A stretch of 64,000 bases of DNA from Microbacterium galbinum (GTDB lineage: Bacteria > Actinomycetota > Actinomycetes > Actinomycetales > Microbacteriaceae): the NCBI RefSeq assembly GCF_023091225.1, contig NZ_JAHWXM010000001.1, forward strand, positions 868,001 through 932,000, in the 5' to 3' direction. This document shows, piece by piece, positions 1 through 9,800 of this stretch. The position numbers were made by a program, and so were the translations under genes. Numbering within the stretch: position 1 is the stretch's first letter; the number at the start of each line of letters is the position of its first letter. The notes beneath the pieces were generated by a model. That model was not told the origin of the DNA and did no database searches. It worked only from the letters and a program-made list of their open reading frames with translations.

Positions 1-754
1 CGATGCCCGCGGATCCGCCGGGGACCGCCCACAGGAAAGGCGTCGCCGCGACCGCCTCGATCTGCAGACCGCGTCCGCCCTGCTCGGTGAGGAAGCCGAA
101 GAGATGCTCGTGCGCTCCGAGCAGCAGCAGACCGGCGATGACGGCCGTCGTCACCACCAGAGCCGCGACGATCATGCGCAGCCGACGGCGCCCGGCGATC
201 AGTGCCGCGAGCAGCACCGCTCCGGGCCAGATCTTGATCCATGCGCCGATCGTCAGGAGGGCTGCGGCGAGCGCGGGGCGCGAGACGAGCCAGAGACCGG
301 CGATCACGACGATCGGCAGGGTGACGGCATCCAGCCGGTATAGCGCGATCGGCCCCAGCAGCAGCAGGGCGGCGCTCCAGAACCATGCGGCGGTGCGACG
401 CGGTGCCGACGGCGAGCGCCCGAGCAGCACGGCGAAGGCGAGCGCGTCGAGAGCGGTCACGAGGATCGCCCAGGCGACGAGGTATGCCCCGGAGACACCG
501 AGGAGTCCGACGAACGGCACCGCCATCGCCTTCACCAGGAGGATCGGCGCGAGGGCGAGCTGCGGGTACACCCAGGTCTCGGTGATCCCGACGATCGGTC
601 CGCCGCTCACCGCCGCCGTCGCCCAGGGTTCGTAGACGAGCACCACATCGCCCATCGGCTGGCTCGGGTAGACCCACCCCAGCCACGCGGTCAGGGCATG
701 GATCGCGACGAAGACGACCCAGAGCGCGATGAGTCGTTCCGCGCCCTGCTTCAC
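1..754 (-). CDS. GT87/DUF2029-type membrane glycosyltransferase, C-terminus beyond the window
   Basis: Read on the minus strand from a GTG at 754. The first 251 residues are visible and the rest lies outside the window. The N-terminus (VKQGAERLIALWVVFVAIHA) is the first of several membrane segments. A loop with VYEPWA and later segments ending in AWIKIWPGAVLLAALIAGRR match the polyprenyl-phosphate-mannose-dependent GT87 (DUF2029) family, which transfers mannose outside the membrane. The GTG overlaps the TGA of the upstream hydrate dehydratase gene (GTGA), so the two are probably translationally coupled. The acceptor cannot be told from sequence, and the family call rests on topology and the IKIWP motif. 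Confidence 0.7.
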   Translation of the reverse strand, partial: MKQGAERLIALWVVFVAIHALTAWLGWVYPSQPMGDVVLVYEPWATAAVSGGPIVGITETWVYPQLALAPILLVKAMAVPFVGLLGVSGAYLVAWAILVTALDALAFAVLLGRSPSAPRRTAAWFWSAALLLLGPIALYRLDAVTLPIVVIAGLWLVSRPALAAALLTIGAWIKIWPGAVLLAALIAGRRRLRMIVAALVVTTAVIAGLLLLGAHEHLFGFLTEQGGRGLQIEAVAATPFLWAVPGGSAGI

Positions 755-1584
755 GCCAGCACGTCCGCGATCGCGCGCGGCAGGGCCTGCGCGACGTCCG
801 ACGCGACGATCGGATGCCCCGCCTCACCGTTCGCGCTCCCGGAGGCGATCCGTGCGGCGTAGCCGTGCAGCCACGCTCCCGCGGCGGCCGCCTCTTCCAG
901 CGGAGCACCGGGGTTCGCGGCGAGCACCGCACCGAGCACTCCGCCCAGCACATCGCCCGTGCCCGCCGTGGCGAGCCAGCCGGTCCCCGCCGCGACGGCG
1001 ATCGCTCCGCCGTCGGGCGTCGCGATCAGTGTGCGTGCGCCCTTCAGCAGCACGGTGACGCCGAGCGCACGAGCGACCTCGGCGGCGCCGCCGGCGCGAT
1101 CTTCCTCGGCAGAGGCCAGACGCAGGCGCGCACGCAGTTTCGAGAACTCCCCCGCGTGGGGCGTCAGCAGCACAGGAGCGGTCGGGCGGTCGACGAGGTC
1201 GAGTGCTCCGGCGTCGACCACGACTCGGGTGCTCCCGGTCAGCAGGTCGCGCAGCGCCGCTTCTTCGTCGGCGCTGCGATGCGCGGCATCCGTCCCCGAC
1301 CCGATCACCCAGGCGTCCACCCGCGTGCGCCCGACATCGCTCCCCGTCACCGTTTCGGGACGACGAGCGAGCACGGCGTCCGACACCCGGCCGTCGCCGA
1401 CGAAGCGCACGAACCCTGCGCCGGCGCGCCACGCGGCCTCGACGCCCAGCACCGCCGCGCCGGGGTACGCCGCAGAGCCGGTGCGCAGTGCCACGACACC
1501 GCGCGAGTACTTGTCGTCGTCGGCTGACGGCACCCGGAACAACCGCGCCGTATCGCTGCGGGACCACTCGCGAACCTCGACCAT
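751..1584 (-). CDS. nnrD: ADP-dependent NAD(P)H-hydrate dehydratase
   Basis: 277 residues. Repairs the damaged hydrate forms NADHX and NADPHX by ATP/ADP-dependent dehydration in the cytoplasm. The ribokinase-like YjeF C-terminal fold is recognisable from the N-terminal KYSRGVVALRTGSAAYPGAAVLG stretch, LLTPHAGEFSKL in the middle and the nucleotide-binding GTGDVLGGVLGA near residues 207-218. Only the dehydratase half is present; the NnrE epimerase domain fused to it in many bacteria is absent. The ATG lies 6 bases after a TAACGT -10 box and has no SD, so the mRNA is probably leaderless. The downstream gene overlaps by 4 bases. Confidence 0.9.
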   Translation of the reverse strand: MVEVREWSRSDTARLFRVPSADDDKYSRGVVALRTGSAAYPGAAVLGVEAAWRAGAGFVRFVGDGRVSDAVLARRPETVTGSDVGRTRVDAWVIGSGTDAAHRSADEEAALRDLLTGSTRVVVDAGALDLVDRPTAPVLLTPHAGEFSKLRARLRLASAEEDRAGGAAEVARALGVTVLLKGARTLIATPDGGAIAVAAGTGWLATAGTGDVLGGVLGAVLAANPGAPLEEAAAAGAWLHGYAARIASGSANGEAGHPIVASDVAQALPRAIADVLA

Positions 1585-1590
1585 GACTCC

Positions 1591-1596
1591 ACGTTA
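1591..1596 (-). promoter_or_regulatory. -10 element of nnrD (leaderless)
   Basis: TAACGT on the minus strand, followed by 6 bases (GGAGTC) and the ATG. This places the expected transcription start on the start codon. The GGAG is too close to the ATG to act as a normal ribosome site. Confidence 0.55.
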
Positions 1597-1628
1597 GTGC
1601 GACGGCCCTCGGGCCGTGCGAGCGGCGG

Positions 1629-1634
1629 TAGCGT
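1629..1634 (+). promoter_or_regulatory. -10 element of the Old Yellow Enzyme gene (leaderless)
   Basis: TAGCGT followed by CGAACG and the GTG at 1641, a 6-base gap. No SD is present. Together with the nnrD element it makes a compact 56-base divergent promoter region. Confidence 0.55.
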
Positions 1635-1640
1635 CGAACG

Positions 1641-2708
1641 GTGAGCATTCTCTTCTCTCCCCTGAGCATCCGTTCCGTCGAGTTCCCCAACCGTCTCTGG
1701 GTGTCACCGATGTGCATGTACAGCGCGATCGACGGTGTGGTGCAGGAGTGGCATCACACGCATCTGGCGCAGTTCGCCTCCGGCGGCGCCGGTCTGATCG
1801 TCGCGGAGGCGACCGCCGTGGTTCCCGAGGGCCGCATCTCACCGCGCGACGTCGGACTCTGGAACGACGAGCAGCGCGATGCGTGGGTGCCGATCGTCCG
1901 GGCGATCCACGAGCGCGGCTCGCTCGCGGGCATCCAGCTCGCCCACGCCGGCCGCAAGGCTTCGACCTGGTGGCCCTGGGCGGAGCTGCGCGGATCTGTT
2001 CCGGTCGCCGACGGCGGCTGGACGACGACCGCGCCGTCCGCCCTCGCGTTCGAGGGATTCGCCGAGCCCGAGGCCCTCGATGCCGAGGGAATCGAACGCG
2101 TCGTCTCCGGCTTCGCCGATGCGGCCCGTCGCGCGCTCGACGCCGGGTTCGACGTGCTCGAGATCCACGGTGCCCACGGCTATCTCGTGCACCAGTTCCT
2201 CTCGCCGCTGTCGAACCGGCGTGATGACGACTACGGCGGCTCGCTCGAGAACCGCGCCCGCCTCCTGCTGCGCATCCTCGATGCGGTGCGCGACGTCGCG
2301 GGTCCCGGAGTTCCCGTGTTCGTGCGCATCTCGGCCACCGATCACGCCGAGGGCGGATTCACCGCCGACGAGGCGACGCAGGTCGGGGAATGGGCGACCA
2401 CGCACGGCGCGGACCTCATCGACGTCTCCAGCGGGGGTCTCGTCGCCCACCAGCAGATCAGCGTGTTCCCGGGTTACCAGGTGCCGCTGGCCGAGACCGT
2501 CCGCCAGGGCGGTCGCATCCCGGTCTCGGCGGTCGGTCTGATCACCGCCGCCGAGCAGGCGGAGCGGGTGCTCTCCGACGGCGCCGCCGATGCGATCTTC
2601 GCGGGACGCGAGTGGCTGCGCGACCCGCACTTCGGCCTGCGCGCCGCGCACGATCTCGGTGTCGACGTCGCCTGGCCCCCGCAGTACGACCGCGCGCGCT
2701 GGCGCTGA
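1641..2708 (+). CDS. NADH:flavin oxidoreductase, Old Yellow Enzyme family, YqjM type
   Basis: 355 residues, GTG start. FMN-dependent ene-reductase that reduces activated C=C bonds using NAD(P)H; the natural substrate is unknown. The N-terminal SPMCMYSA places a cysteine (residue 25) and a tyrosine (27) where YqjM-class enzymes have their flavin-tuning Cys26/Tyr28. The substrate-anion pair HGAH is followed by GYLVHQFLSP and the family signature SNRRDDDYGGSLENR. The C-terminal GRxWLRDPHF motif (GREWLRDPHF) binds the FMN phosphate region. Length is typical of the thermophilic-like/YqjM subclass. It is monocistronic, divergent from nnrD and closed by a strong terminator. Confidence 0.9.
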   Translation: MSILFSPLSIRSVEFPNRLWVSPMCMYSAIDGVVQEWHHTHLAQFASGGAGLIVAEATAVVPEGRISPRDVGLWNDEQRDAWVPIVRAIHERGSLAGIQLAHAGRKASTWWPWAELRGSVPVADGGWTTTAPSALAFEGFAEPEALDAEGIERVVSGFADAARRALDAGFDVLEIHGAHGYLVHQFLSPLSNRRDDDYGGSLENRARLLLRILDAVRDVAGPGVPVFVRISATDHAEGGFTADEATQVGEWATTHGADLIDVSSGGLVAHQQISVFPGYQVPLAETVRQGGRIPVSAVGLITAAEQAERVLSDGAADAIFAGREWLRDPHFGLRAAHDLGVDVAWPPQYDRARWR

Positions 2709-2732
2709 AGCCCCGCGGCCGATCCGCGCACG

Positions 2733-2772
2733 ACGAAGGCCGCCGACCCGTGATCGGGTCGGCGGCCTTCGT
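2733..2772. terminator. Bidirectional terminator, 18-bp perfect stem
   Basis: An arm starting ACGAAGGCCGCCGACCCG (2733-2750) and its exact complement (2755-2772) flank a TGAT loop. It sits between the convergent oxidoreductase and CNNM genes and would serve both. Confidence 0.9.
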
Positions 2773-2780
2773 GTGCATGA

Positions 2781-3842
2781 TCAGTGCCCGCGGACGCGAC
2801 GCGTCGCGTCCTGCACCTCTCCGACCAGCTCCTCGAGGATGTCCTCCAGGAAGAGCACGGCCGTGGTCTCGCCCCGGGCATCGCGCACCTTGGCCAGGTG
2901 ACGGCCGGCGCGGCGCATGACCGCGAGGGCGTCCTCGAGGTCGGTGTCCTCCTGCACCGGCACCATGTGGTGGATGCGCTTGGCGGGAAGCGGCTCGACC
3001 ATCTTCACCTCGGCATCCGGGCCATCCGAGGCTCGGAGGATGTCCTTGAGGTGCACGTAGCCGATCGGCGCGCCCTCGGTGTCGACGATCACGTAGCGGG
3101 AGAACCCGTACCGTGCGACCGCCTTCTCGATGTCGTCGGGGGTCGTCGTGGCCGGCAGCGTGACGAGGTCGCCCAGCGGGACCGCGACATCGCGCGCCTT
3201 CTTGTCGGTGAACTCGACCGCGGCGGCGACGGTCCCCGCGGTGTCGGTGAGCACCCCTTCGCGGCGCGACTGGTCGACGATCGTCGCGACCTCCTCGAGC
3301 GTGAACGTCGAAGCCGCCTCGTTCTTGGGCTCGACGCGGAAGAGGCGCAGCACACCGTTGGCGGCCGCGTTGAGCAGCCAGATCACCGGCATGAACACCT
3401 TCGACACCCACACGAGCGGGGTCGCGAGGATCAGCACGGCGCGGTCCGGCACCGAGAAAGCGAGGTTCTTGGGAACCATCTCGCCGAACACCACGTGCAG
3501 GAACGACACGATCAGCAGGGCGATGGTGAACGAGACCGCATCGACGGCGCCGTCGGGCCACCCGAGCGCGTGCAGCGGCACGGCCAGCAGATGGTGGATC
3601 GCGGGTTCCGAGACGTTCAGGATCAGGAGCGAGCAGATGGTGATGCCCAGCTGCGAGGTCGCGAGCATGAGCGTCGCGTGCTCCATGGCGTACAACGCCG
3701 TCTTCGCGGCGCGCGATCCCTGTTCGGCACGCGGCTCGATCTGCGAGCGGCGTGCCGAGATCACCGCGAACTCCGCGCCGACGAAGAAAGCGTTCGCGAC
3801 CAGCAGCACGACGAGCCAGGCGAGTCCTCCCCAATCGCTCAT
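2781..3842 (-). CDS. CNNM/DUF21 family membrane protein with CBS pair, lacking the CorC tail
   Basis: 353 residues. CNNM (hemolysin C/TlyC-like) proteins are membrane proteins linked to magnesium/cation efflux and controlled by nucleotide binding to CBS domains. The DUF21 membrane domain covers residues 1-185 (ANAFFVGAEFAVISARR, then FGEMVPKNLAFS). A CBS pair lies at about 205-325 (YGFSRYVIVDTEGAPIGYVHLKDIL). The protein ends soon after LFLEDILEELVGEV, so the CorC_HlyC domain of its neighbour is missing. Its ATG overlaps the TGA of the upstream paralogue (ATGA). A next-to-guaB1 CNNM pair is also known in mycobacteria (Rv1841c-Rv1842c), which suggests a heteromeric pair. Confidence 0.88.
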   Translation of the reverse strand: MSDWGGLAWLVVLLVANAFFVGAEFAVISARRSQIEPRAEQGSRAAKTALYAMEHATLMLATSQLGITICSLLILNVSEPAIHHLLAVPLHALGWPDGAVDAVSFTIALLIVSFLHVVFGEMVPKNLAFSVPDRAVLILATPLVWVSKVFMPVIWLLNAAANGVLRLFRVEPKNEAASTFTLEEVATIVDQSRREGVLTDTAGTVAAAVEFTDKKARDVAVPLGDLVTLPATTTPDDIEKAVARYGFSRYVIVDTEGAPIGYVHLKDILRASDGPDAEVKMVEPLPAKRIHHMVPVQEDTDLEDALAVMRRAGRHLAKVRDARGETTAVLFLEDILEELVGEVQDATRRVRGH

Positions 3843-5155
3843 CGGGTCACCTCCTCATCCGCATCGACGGGTCTCGGAACGAAGCGGATGCGGTCCACCC
3901 GGCGGCCGTCCATGCGGACCACCTGCAGCATGCCGCTGTCGAGCGACACCTCGTCGCCGACCGCGGGGACGCGCTCGAGGACGCTCATCACGTAGCCGCC
4001 GACCGTGTCGTACACATCGCCCTCCGGGACGTCGATCCCGGCGCGGCTGCGCAGCTCGTCCGGGCGCAGTTCGCCCGGGAAGGTGAGGCCGTCGCGCCCG
4101 CGGATCACGCCGGCGCGCGTGCGATCGTGCTCATCCGACACCTCGCCGACGATCTCCTCGACGAGATCCTCGAGGGTGACGAGACCGGCGGTCCCGCCGT
4201 ACTCGTCGACGACGACCGCGAGTTGGTAGCCCCGGGCACGGAGCTCGGAGATGAGACCGTCGATGTGCACGGTCTCGGGAACGCGCAGGGGGTCGGTCGC
4301 GAGCGCGCCGACCGGCACTTCGGTGCGACGGTCGCGCGGCACCGAGATCGCCGCCTTCAGGTGCACGACCCCCATGATGTCGTCGAGATCGTCGTCGTAC
4401 ACGGGGAACCGGCTGTGCCCCGTGCGACGGGCGAGCTGGATGACGTCGTCCGCCGAATCCCCGGCCGCGATCGCGTGCATGCTCGGGCGTGCGGTCATGA
4501 CGTCCGCCGCCGTGAGGCGCGAGAACGTCAGGGTGCGGTCGAGCAGGGTCGCGGTGTCGGCTTCGAGCACACCGGCGCTCGCCGATCGGCGCACGAGCGA
4601 GGAGAGCTCCTCGGCGCTGCGCGCCCCGGAGAGTTCTTCCTTCGGCTCGATGCCCATGCTGCGCAGGACGCCGTTGGCGCTGCCGTTGAGCACGACGACC
4701 GCGGGCTTGAAAACGGTGGTGAAAGCGACCTGGAACGGAACCACGAGCTTGGCGGTGGCGCGCGGCAGCGCGAGCGCGAAGTTCTTGGGCACGAGTTCGC
4801 CCAGGATCATCGACAGCACCGTGGCGACGAACATCGCGACGACGGTGGCGATGGGCGCGACGGCAGGCTCCGGAATGTGCCAGGCGACGAGCGTCGGCCG
4901 CAGCAGGTTCGACAGCGCCGGCTCCATCGTGTAACCGGTCAGCAGCGTCGTGAGCGTGATGCCGAGCTGGGCTGACGAGAGATGCGTCGAGGTGTGCTTG
5001 AGAGCACCGATCGTGAGGGCGAGTCGGGATTCACCACGCGCCTGTCGCGCTTCGAGATCCGCGCGGTCGAGATTGACCAGTGCGAACTCGCTCGCGACGA
5101 ACAGACCGGTGCCGATCGTGAGCAGGAGCCCCACGCCCAACATGACGTAGTCCAT
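3839..5155 (-). CDS. CNNM/CorC family membrane protein, full length
   Basis: 438 residues in the usual architecture. DUF21 with about three to four membrane segments is at 1-190 ([33 protein letters not shown]). A CBS pair is at about 210-335 ([32 protein letters not shown]) and contains [29 protein letters not shown]. The CorC_HlyC domain follows at about 350-425 ([25 protein letters not shown]). The probable role is divalent-cation export or its regulation, by family analogy only. It is the first gene of a two-gene operon. The SD GGAGAGG lies 8 bases before the ATG inside a hairpin arm, and an operator-like dyad overlaps the likely promoter. Confidence 0.9.
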   Translation of the reverse strand: MDYVMLGVGLLLTIGTGLFVASEFALVNLDRADLEARQARGESRLALTIGALKHTSTHLSSAQLGITLTTLLTGYTMEPALSNLLRPTLVAWHIPEPAVAPIATVVAMFVATVLSMILGELVPKNFALALPRATAKLVVPFQVAFTTVFKPAVVVLNGSANGVLRSMGIEPKEELSGARSAEELSSLVRRSASAGVLEADTATLLDRTLTFSRLTAADVMTARPSMHAIAAGDSADDVIQLARRTGHSRFPVYDDDLDDIMGVVHLKAAISVPRDRRTEVPVGALATDPLRVPETVHIDGLISELRARGYQLAVVVDEYGGTAGLVTLEDLVEEIVGEVSDEHDRTRAGVIRGRDGLTFPGELRPDELRSRAGIDVPEGDVYDTVGGYVMSVLERVPAVGDEVSLDSGMLQVVRMDGRRVDRIRFVPRPVDADEEVTR

Positions 5156-5163
5156 CAGAGGTT

Positions 5164-5181
5164 CCTCTCCGGTGGGAGAGG
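5164..5181 (-). promoter_or_regulatory. Hairpin that sequesters the SD of the CNNM operon
   Basis: On the minus strand CCTCTCC (5181-5175), loop CACC and GGAGAGG (5170-5164) form a perfect 7-bp stem. The 3' arm is the only SD of the CNNM gene and sits 8 bases from its ATG. Folding would limit translation initiation; whether it switches with a ligand or temperature is unknown. Confidence 0.5.
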
Positions 5182-5215
5182 GGGACGGTGGGGCGATCTA
5201 CTGCAACTGGGAGGG

Positions 5216-5239
5216 TCGTCCATAGTGTGGACGATTCTA
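5216..5239 (-). promoter_or_regulatory. Candidate promoter and operator dyad of the CNNM operon
   Basis: A -10-like TAGAAT on the minus strand (5239-5234) abuts a perfect inverted repeat, TCGTCCA-N5-TGGACGA (5216-5234). The dyad would lie across the transcription start, the classic position for a dimeric repressor. No good -35 was found. The transcript would have a leader of about 70 bases carrying the SD hairpin. Confidence 0.4.
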
Positions 5240-5283
5240 CCGAATGCGCTCGCGCGCGGTCGCGTCACCCGCGCGCGATTCCG

Positions 5284-6738
5284 CTACCAGCTCACCGGCA
5301 GCGCCTTGCCCTCTTCGTAACCCGCGGCCGACTGCAGACCCACGAGCGCGCGATCGTGGAACTCCGGGACGGAGGATGCTCCGGCGTAGGTGAACGACGA
5401 GCGCACGCCCGAGGTGATCATGTCGAGCAGGTCCTCGACGCCCGGCCGCAGCGGATCGAGGTAGATCTTCGACGAAGAGATGCCCTCGGCGAAGAGTTCC
5501 TTGCGCGCCCGCTCGTAGGCGTCGAGCCTGCCGAAGCGGGCCTGCACCGCTTTGGTCGACGCCATCCCCCAGGACTCCTTGAAGATGCGCCCCTCGGCGT
5601 CGCGCTGCAACTCGCCCGGAGCCTCGATCGTCCCGGCGAACCAGGAGCCGATCATCACGGATGCCGCGCCCGCGGCGAGCGCCAGGGCGACGTCGCGCGG
5701 GTACCGGACCCCTCCGTCCGCCCAGACGTGCGCACCGAGTTCGCGGGCCGCCTGAGCCGTCTCGAGCACCGCCGAGAACTGGGGGCGGCCGACCGCGGTC
5801 ATCATGCGGGTCGTGCACATCGCGCCCGGGCCGACGCCGACCTTGAGGATCGAGGCACCGGCATCCACGAGATCGTGCACGCCGTCGGAGGTCACGATGT
5901 TCCCGGCGACGAGGGGAAGCCCGAGGTTCAGATCAGACACGGTGCGCAGGGCGCGCAGCATCCCGTCCTGATGGCCGTGCGCCGTGTCGAGCACGAGCAC
6001 GTCGACCCCGGCACCCGCGAGCGCGGTCGCCTTCGCGGCGACGTCGCCGTTGATCCCCACCGCCGCGGCGACGGTGAGCCGCCCGTCGGCATCGAGCGCG
6101 GGGCGGTAGAGGATGGAGCGCAGGGCGCTGCGCGCGCTCAGAGTCCCGACGAGATGCCCGTGATGCACGACCGTGACCATCTCGGCACCGGCCTCGGTGA
6201 TCACGTCGAAGGCGTGCCGTTCGGATCCGATGTCGTCGGCGTCGATCGACGGCGTCCCCCGATGCACGAGGTCGCCCAGTTGCGCGTCCGGCAGAGCGGT
6301 CGCGAGCCGATTCGCGGGAAGGATGCCGAGGATGTCCTCGACGCCGATCGGCGCGGCACCGTGCGCGACCACGATCCCGTGCCCCGGCGCGGCGGGAAGG
6401 AGCCGGAGGGCGTCGGCGACCGATGCGTGGGGCGGCAGGACGAGAGCCGTGTCCCACAGCACCGGCTGCGCCTTCACATCGCGGATCGCCGCGTCGAGAT
6501 CCTGGAGGGGCATGTCCTGCGGCAGTACCCCGAGACCTCCGCGTCGCGCCATCACCGCGGCCAGGCGCGGCCCGGTCACGGAGTTCATGTTCGACGCCAC
6601 GAGAGGCAGGGTCGCGGGCGTGCCGTCCTGCGGCGCCAGGTCGACCTGGAGCCGGCTGGTGACCGACGATCGTCGCGGCACGAGGAACACGTCGGAATAG
6701 GTCAGATCGACGGTCGGCTGCGCACCTGAGAACTCCAT
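5284..6738 (-). CDS. guaB1: GuaB1, IMP dehydrogenase-family GMP reductase
   Basis: 484 residues. IMPDH/GMPR-fold (beta/alpha)8 enzyme. The GuaB1 family of Actinobacteria works as GMP reductase (GMP + NADPH to IMP) rather than IMP dehydrogenase, according to work on the mycobacterial homologue. The N-terminus LTYSDVFLVP and PLVASNMNSVTG are the typical opening. CBS-like sequence lies at about 95-205. VLDTAHGHQDGMLRAL precedes the catalytic loop GVGPGAMCTTRM (Cys near residue 305), then WADGGVRYPRDVALALAAGAASVMIGSWFAGT. The ATG is 6 bases after a TACCGT -10 box. It is divergent from kgd and upstream of the CNNM pair, with a 128-base gap that contains the latter's own promoter. Confidence 0.9.
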   Translation of the reverse strand: MEFSGAQPTVDLTYSDVFLVPRRSSVTSRLQVDLAPQDGTPATLPLVASNMNSVTGPRLAAVMARRGGLGVLPQDMPLQDLDAAIRDVKAQPVLWDTALVLPPHASVADALRLLPAAPGHGIVVAHGAAPIGVEDILGILPANRLATALPDAQLGDLVHRGTPSIDADDIGSERHAFDVITEAGAEMVTVVHHGHLVGTLSARSALRSILYRPALDADGRLTVAAAVGINGDVAAKATALAGAGVDVLVLDTAHGHQDGMLRALRTVSDLNLGLPLVAGNIVTSDGVHDLVDAGASILKVGVGPGAMCTTRMMTAVGRPQFSAVLETAQAARELGAHVWADGGVRYPRDVALALAAGAASVMIGSWFAGTIEAPGELQRDAEGRIFKESWGMASTKAVQARFGRLDAYERARKELFAEGISSSKIYLDPLRPGVEDLLDMITSGVRSSFTYAGASSVPEFHDRALVGLQSAAGYEEGKALPVSW

Positions 6739-6744
6739 GACTCC

Positions 6745-6750
6745 ACGGTA
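6745..6750 (-). promoter_or_regulatory. -10 element of guaB1 (leaderless)
   Basis: TACCGT on the minus strand, then GGAGTC (6 bases) and the ATG. The hexamer-plus-GGAGTC layout is the same as at nnrD. Confidence 0.5.
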
Positions 6751-6805
6751 TCGAGATCGAGCACTCCCTGGGCATGGCGTCGAAGATTCGCACCGGGAAA
6801 CACGT

Positions 6806-6811
6806 TAGGCT
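6806..6811 (+). promoter_or_regulatory. Candidate -10 element of kgd
   Basis: TAGGCT, the -10 form that recurs through this window. Transcription would start near 6818, leaving a leader of about 79 bases that carries an AAAGAGG SD (about 6880-6886) before the GTG at 6897. No convincing -35 was seen. Confidence 0.35.
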
Positions 6812-6896
6812 TGTCGATCGAGAGTGTGCGGACCTGGGCGCATCCTGCGTCCCGCGAGCACTGTGAATCTTCAGCGATGAAAGAGGGCGATCGAGC

Positions 6897-9800
6897 GTGT
6901 CGAACCAGGTGACCGGCGTCGGGGGCGACGGGGGGTTCGGAGCCAATTCCTGGCTCGTCGAAGAGCTCTACGAGCAGTTCAAGGTGAACCGCGATTCCGT
7001 CGACAAGGAATGGTGGCCGATCCTCGAGAAGTACCACTCCGAGAACGCCGGTGCGACGGCCCCCGCCAGCAGCCCGGCGGCCGAGCAGCCCGCCCACCCG
7101 GTGACGGCTCCGATCCCCGTGATCGGATCGCAGCCCGTGGCGCGCACGACGGCGAAGCCGGCAGCGGCGGCTCCGATCCCGGCGCAGGCGCCCAAGCCCG
7201 CCGCCAAGGACCCGTCCCCGGCCCCCGCGGACGAGGCCGAGGAAGACAAGGTCACCGTCCTCCGAGGCATGCCCAAGACCCTCGCGGCCAACATGGACGA
7301 GTCGCTCACCGTCCCCACCGCGACGAGCGTCCGCACCATCCCCGCCAAGCTGATGATCGACAACCGCATCGTCATCAACAACCACATGGCGCGCACCCGA
7401 GGCGGAAAGATCAGCTTCACCCACCTCATCGGCTGGGCGCTCATCCGCACGCTCGACGAGTTCCGCAGCCAGAACGTGTTCTACGCCGAGGTCGACGGCA
7501 AGCCCTCCGTCGTCGCCCCCGCGCACGTCAACCTCGGCATCGCGATCGATCTGCCGAAGCCCGACGGCACGCGCGCCCTCATGGTGCCGAGCATCAAGCG
7601 CGCCGACACCATGACCTTCACCGAGTACCTCTCGGCCTACGAAGACCTGGTCACCCGCGCGCGCAACAACAAGCTCACTGCCGGCGACTTCCAGGGCACG
7701 ACGGTCTCGCTCACGAACCCGGGCGGCATCGGCACGGTGCACTCCGTCCCGCGTCTGATGAAGGGCCAGGGCTGCATCATCGGCGCCGGGGCCCTCGAGT
7801 ACCCGGCCGAGTTCCAGGGCGCGAGCGAGAAGACGCTCAACGAGCTGGCGATCGGCAAGACGATCACGCTCACCAGCACCTACGACCACCGCGTCATCCA
7901 GGGCGCGGGATCGGGCGAGTTCCTCAAGAAGGTGCACGAGCTCCTCATCGGGCAGCGCGGCTTCTACGACGACATCTTCGCGGCGCTGCGCATCCCGTAC
8001 GCGCCGATCCACTGGAACCCCGACATCGCCGTCGACCTCGCCGAGCGCGTCGACAAGCAGTCCCGCGTGCAGGAGCTCATCAACTCCTTCCGCGTCCGCG
8101 GCCACCTCATGGCCGACATCGATCCCCTCGAGTACCGCCAGCGCTCGCACCCCGACCTCGAGATCGAGAGCCACGGGCTCACCTTCTGGGACCTCGACCG
8201 CGAGTTCGTCACCGGCGGCTTCGGCGGACGTCGCGTCGCGAAGCTGCGTGACATCCTCGGAGTCCTGCGCGACTCGTACTGCCGCACGCTCGGCATCGAG
8301 TACATGCACATCCAGGACCCGGAGCAGCGCCGCTGGTTCCAGGAGAAGGTCGAGGTCAAGTACCAGAAGCCCGGCCACGACGAGCAGCTGCGGGTCCTCC
8401 GCAAGCTCAACGAGGCCGAGGCGTTCGAGACCTTCCTGCAGACGAAGTTCGTCGGCCAGAAGCGCTTCTCGCTCGAGGGCGGCGAGTCGCTCGTCCCGCT
8501 GCTCGACGAGATCCTCCAGGGTGCCGCGACCGCCGGCCTCGAGGGCGCCGCCATCGGTATGGCGCACCGCGGCCGCCTCAACGTGCTCACGAACATCGCC
8601 GGCAAGACCTACGGCCAGGTGTTCCAGGAGTTCGAGGGCACCCAGACCCCGGGCAACCAGCGCGGCTCCGGTGACGTGAAGTACCACCTCGGCACCGAGG
8701 GCACCTTCGTGGCCGACGACGGATCGGAGCTCCCGGTCTACCTCGCCGCCAACCCCTCGCACCTCGAGACCGTCGACGGCGTGCTCGAGGGCATCGTCCG
8801 CGCGAAGCAGGACCGCAAGCCGATCGGCACGTTCGCCTGGCTGCCGATCCTCGTGCACGGCGACGCGGCCTTCGCCGGTCAGGGCGTCGTCGTCGAGACC
8901 CTGCAGATGTCGCAGCTGCGCGGTTACCGCACCGGTGGCACGATCCACGTCGTGGTGAACAACCAGGTGGGCTTCACCACGACCCCGAACGACGGCCGCA
9001 CCTCGGTGTACGCCACGGATGTCGCGAAGACCATCCAGGCGCCGGTCTTCCACGTGAACGGCGACGACCCCGAAGCCGTGATCCACGTCGCGCAGCTCGC
9101 CTTCGAGTACCGCGAGCGCTTCCACCGCGATGTCGTGATCGACCTCGTCTGCTACCGCCGTCGCGGTCACAACGAGGGCGACGACCCCTCGATGACGCAG
9201 CCTCTGATGACCGACCTGATCCAGGCCAAGCGTTCCGTGCGCCGTCTGTACACCGAGTCGCTCGTCGGTCGCGGTGACATCACCGAGCAGGAGTACGACG
9301 AGGCCAAGGCCGACTTCCAGAACCGGCTCGAGATCGCGTTCGCCGAGACGCATGCCGCCGAGACCGGGGCCACCCCGATCGCGCCCGAGCTGCCGCCGGT
9401 CGACGGCCAGGTCGGCGCACCGGATGTCACCGGTGTCGCGGGTGAGGTCATCCAGCTCATCGGCGATGCGTTCGTGAACAAGCCCGAGGGCTTCACCGTG
9501 CACCCGAAGATCCAGCAGCTGCTCGAGAAGCGCCTCGACATGAGCCGCAACGGCGGCATCGACTGGGGCTTCGGCGAGCTGCTCGCGTTCGGATCGCTCC
9601 TCGTCGAAGGCACCCCGGTGCGTCTCGCGGGTCAGGATGCGCGCCGCGGAACGTTCGTCCAGCGCCACGCCACCCTCCACGACCGTGCGAACGGCCAGGA
9701 GTGGCTGCCGCTCTCCAACCTCTCCGACGCCCAGGGCCGCTTCTTCGTCTACGACTCCCTGCTCAGCGAGTACGCGGCGCTCGGATTCGAGTACGGCTAC

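Noticed and set aside
751..1584. Bifunctional NnrE-NnrD fusion
   Set aside because: The protein starts directly in the dehydratase domain, and no epimerase domain is encoded upstream.
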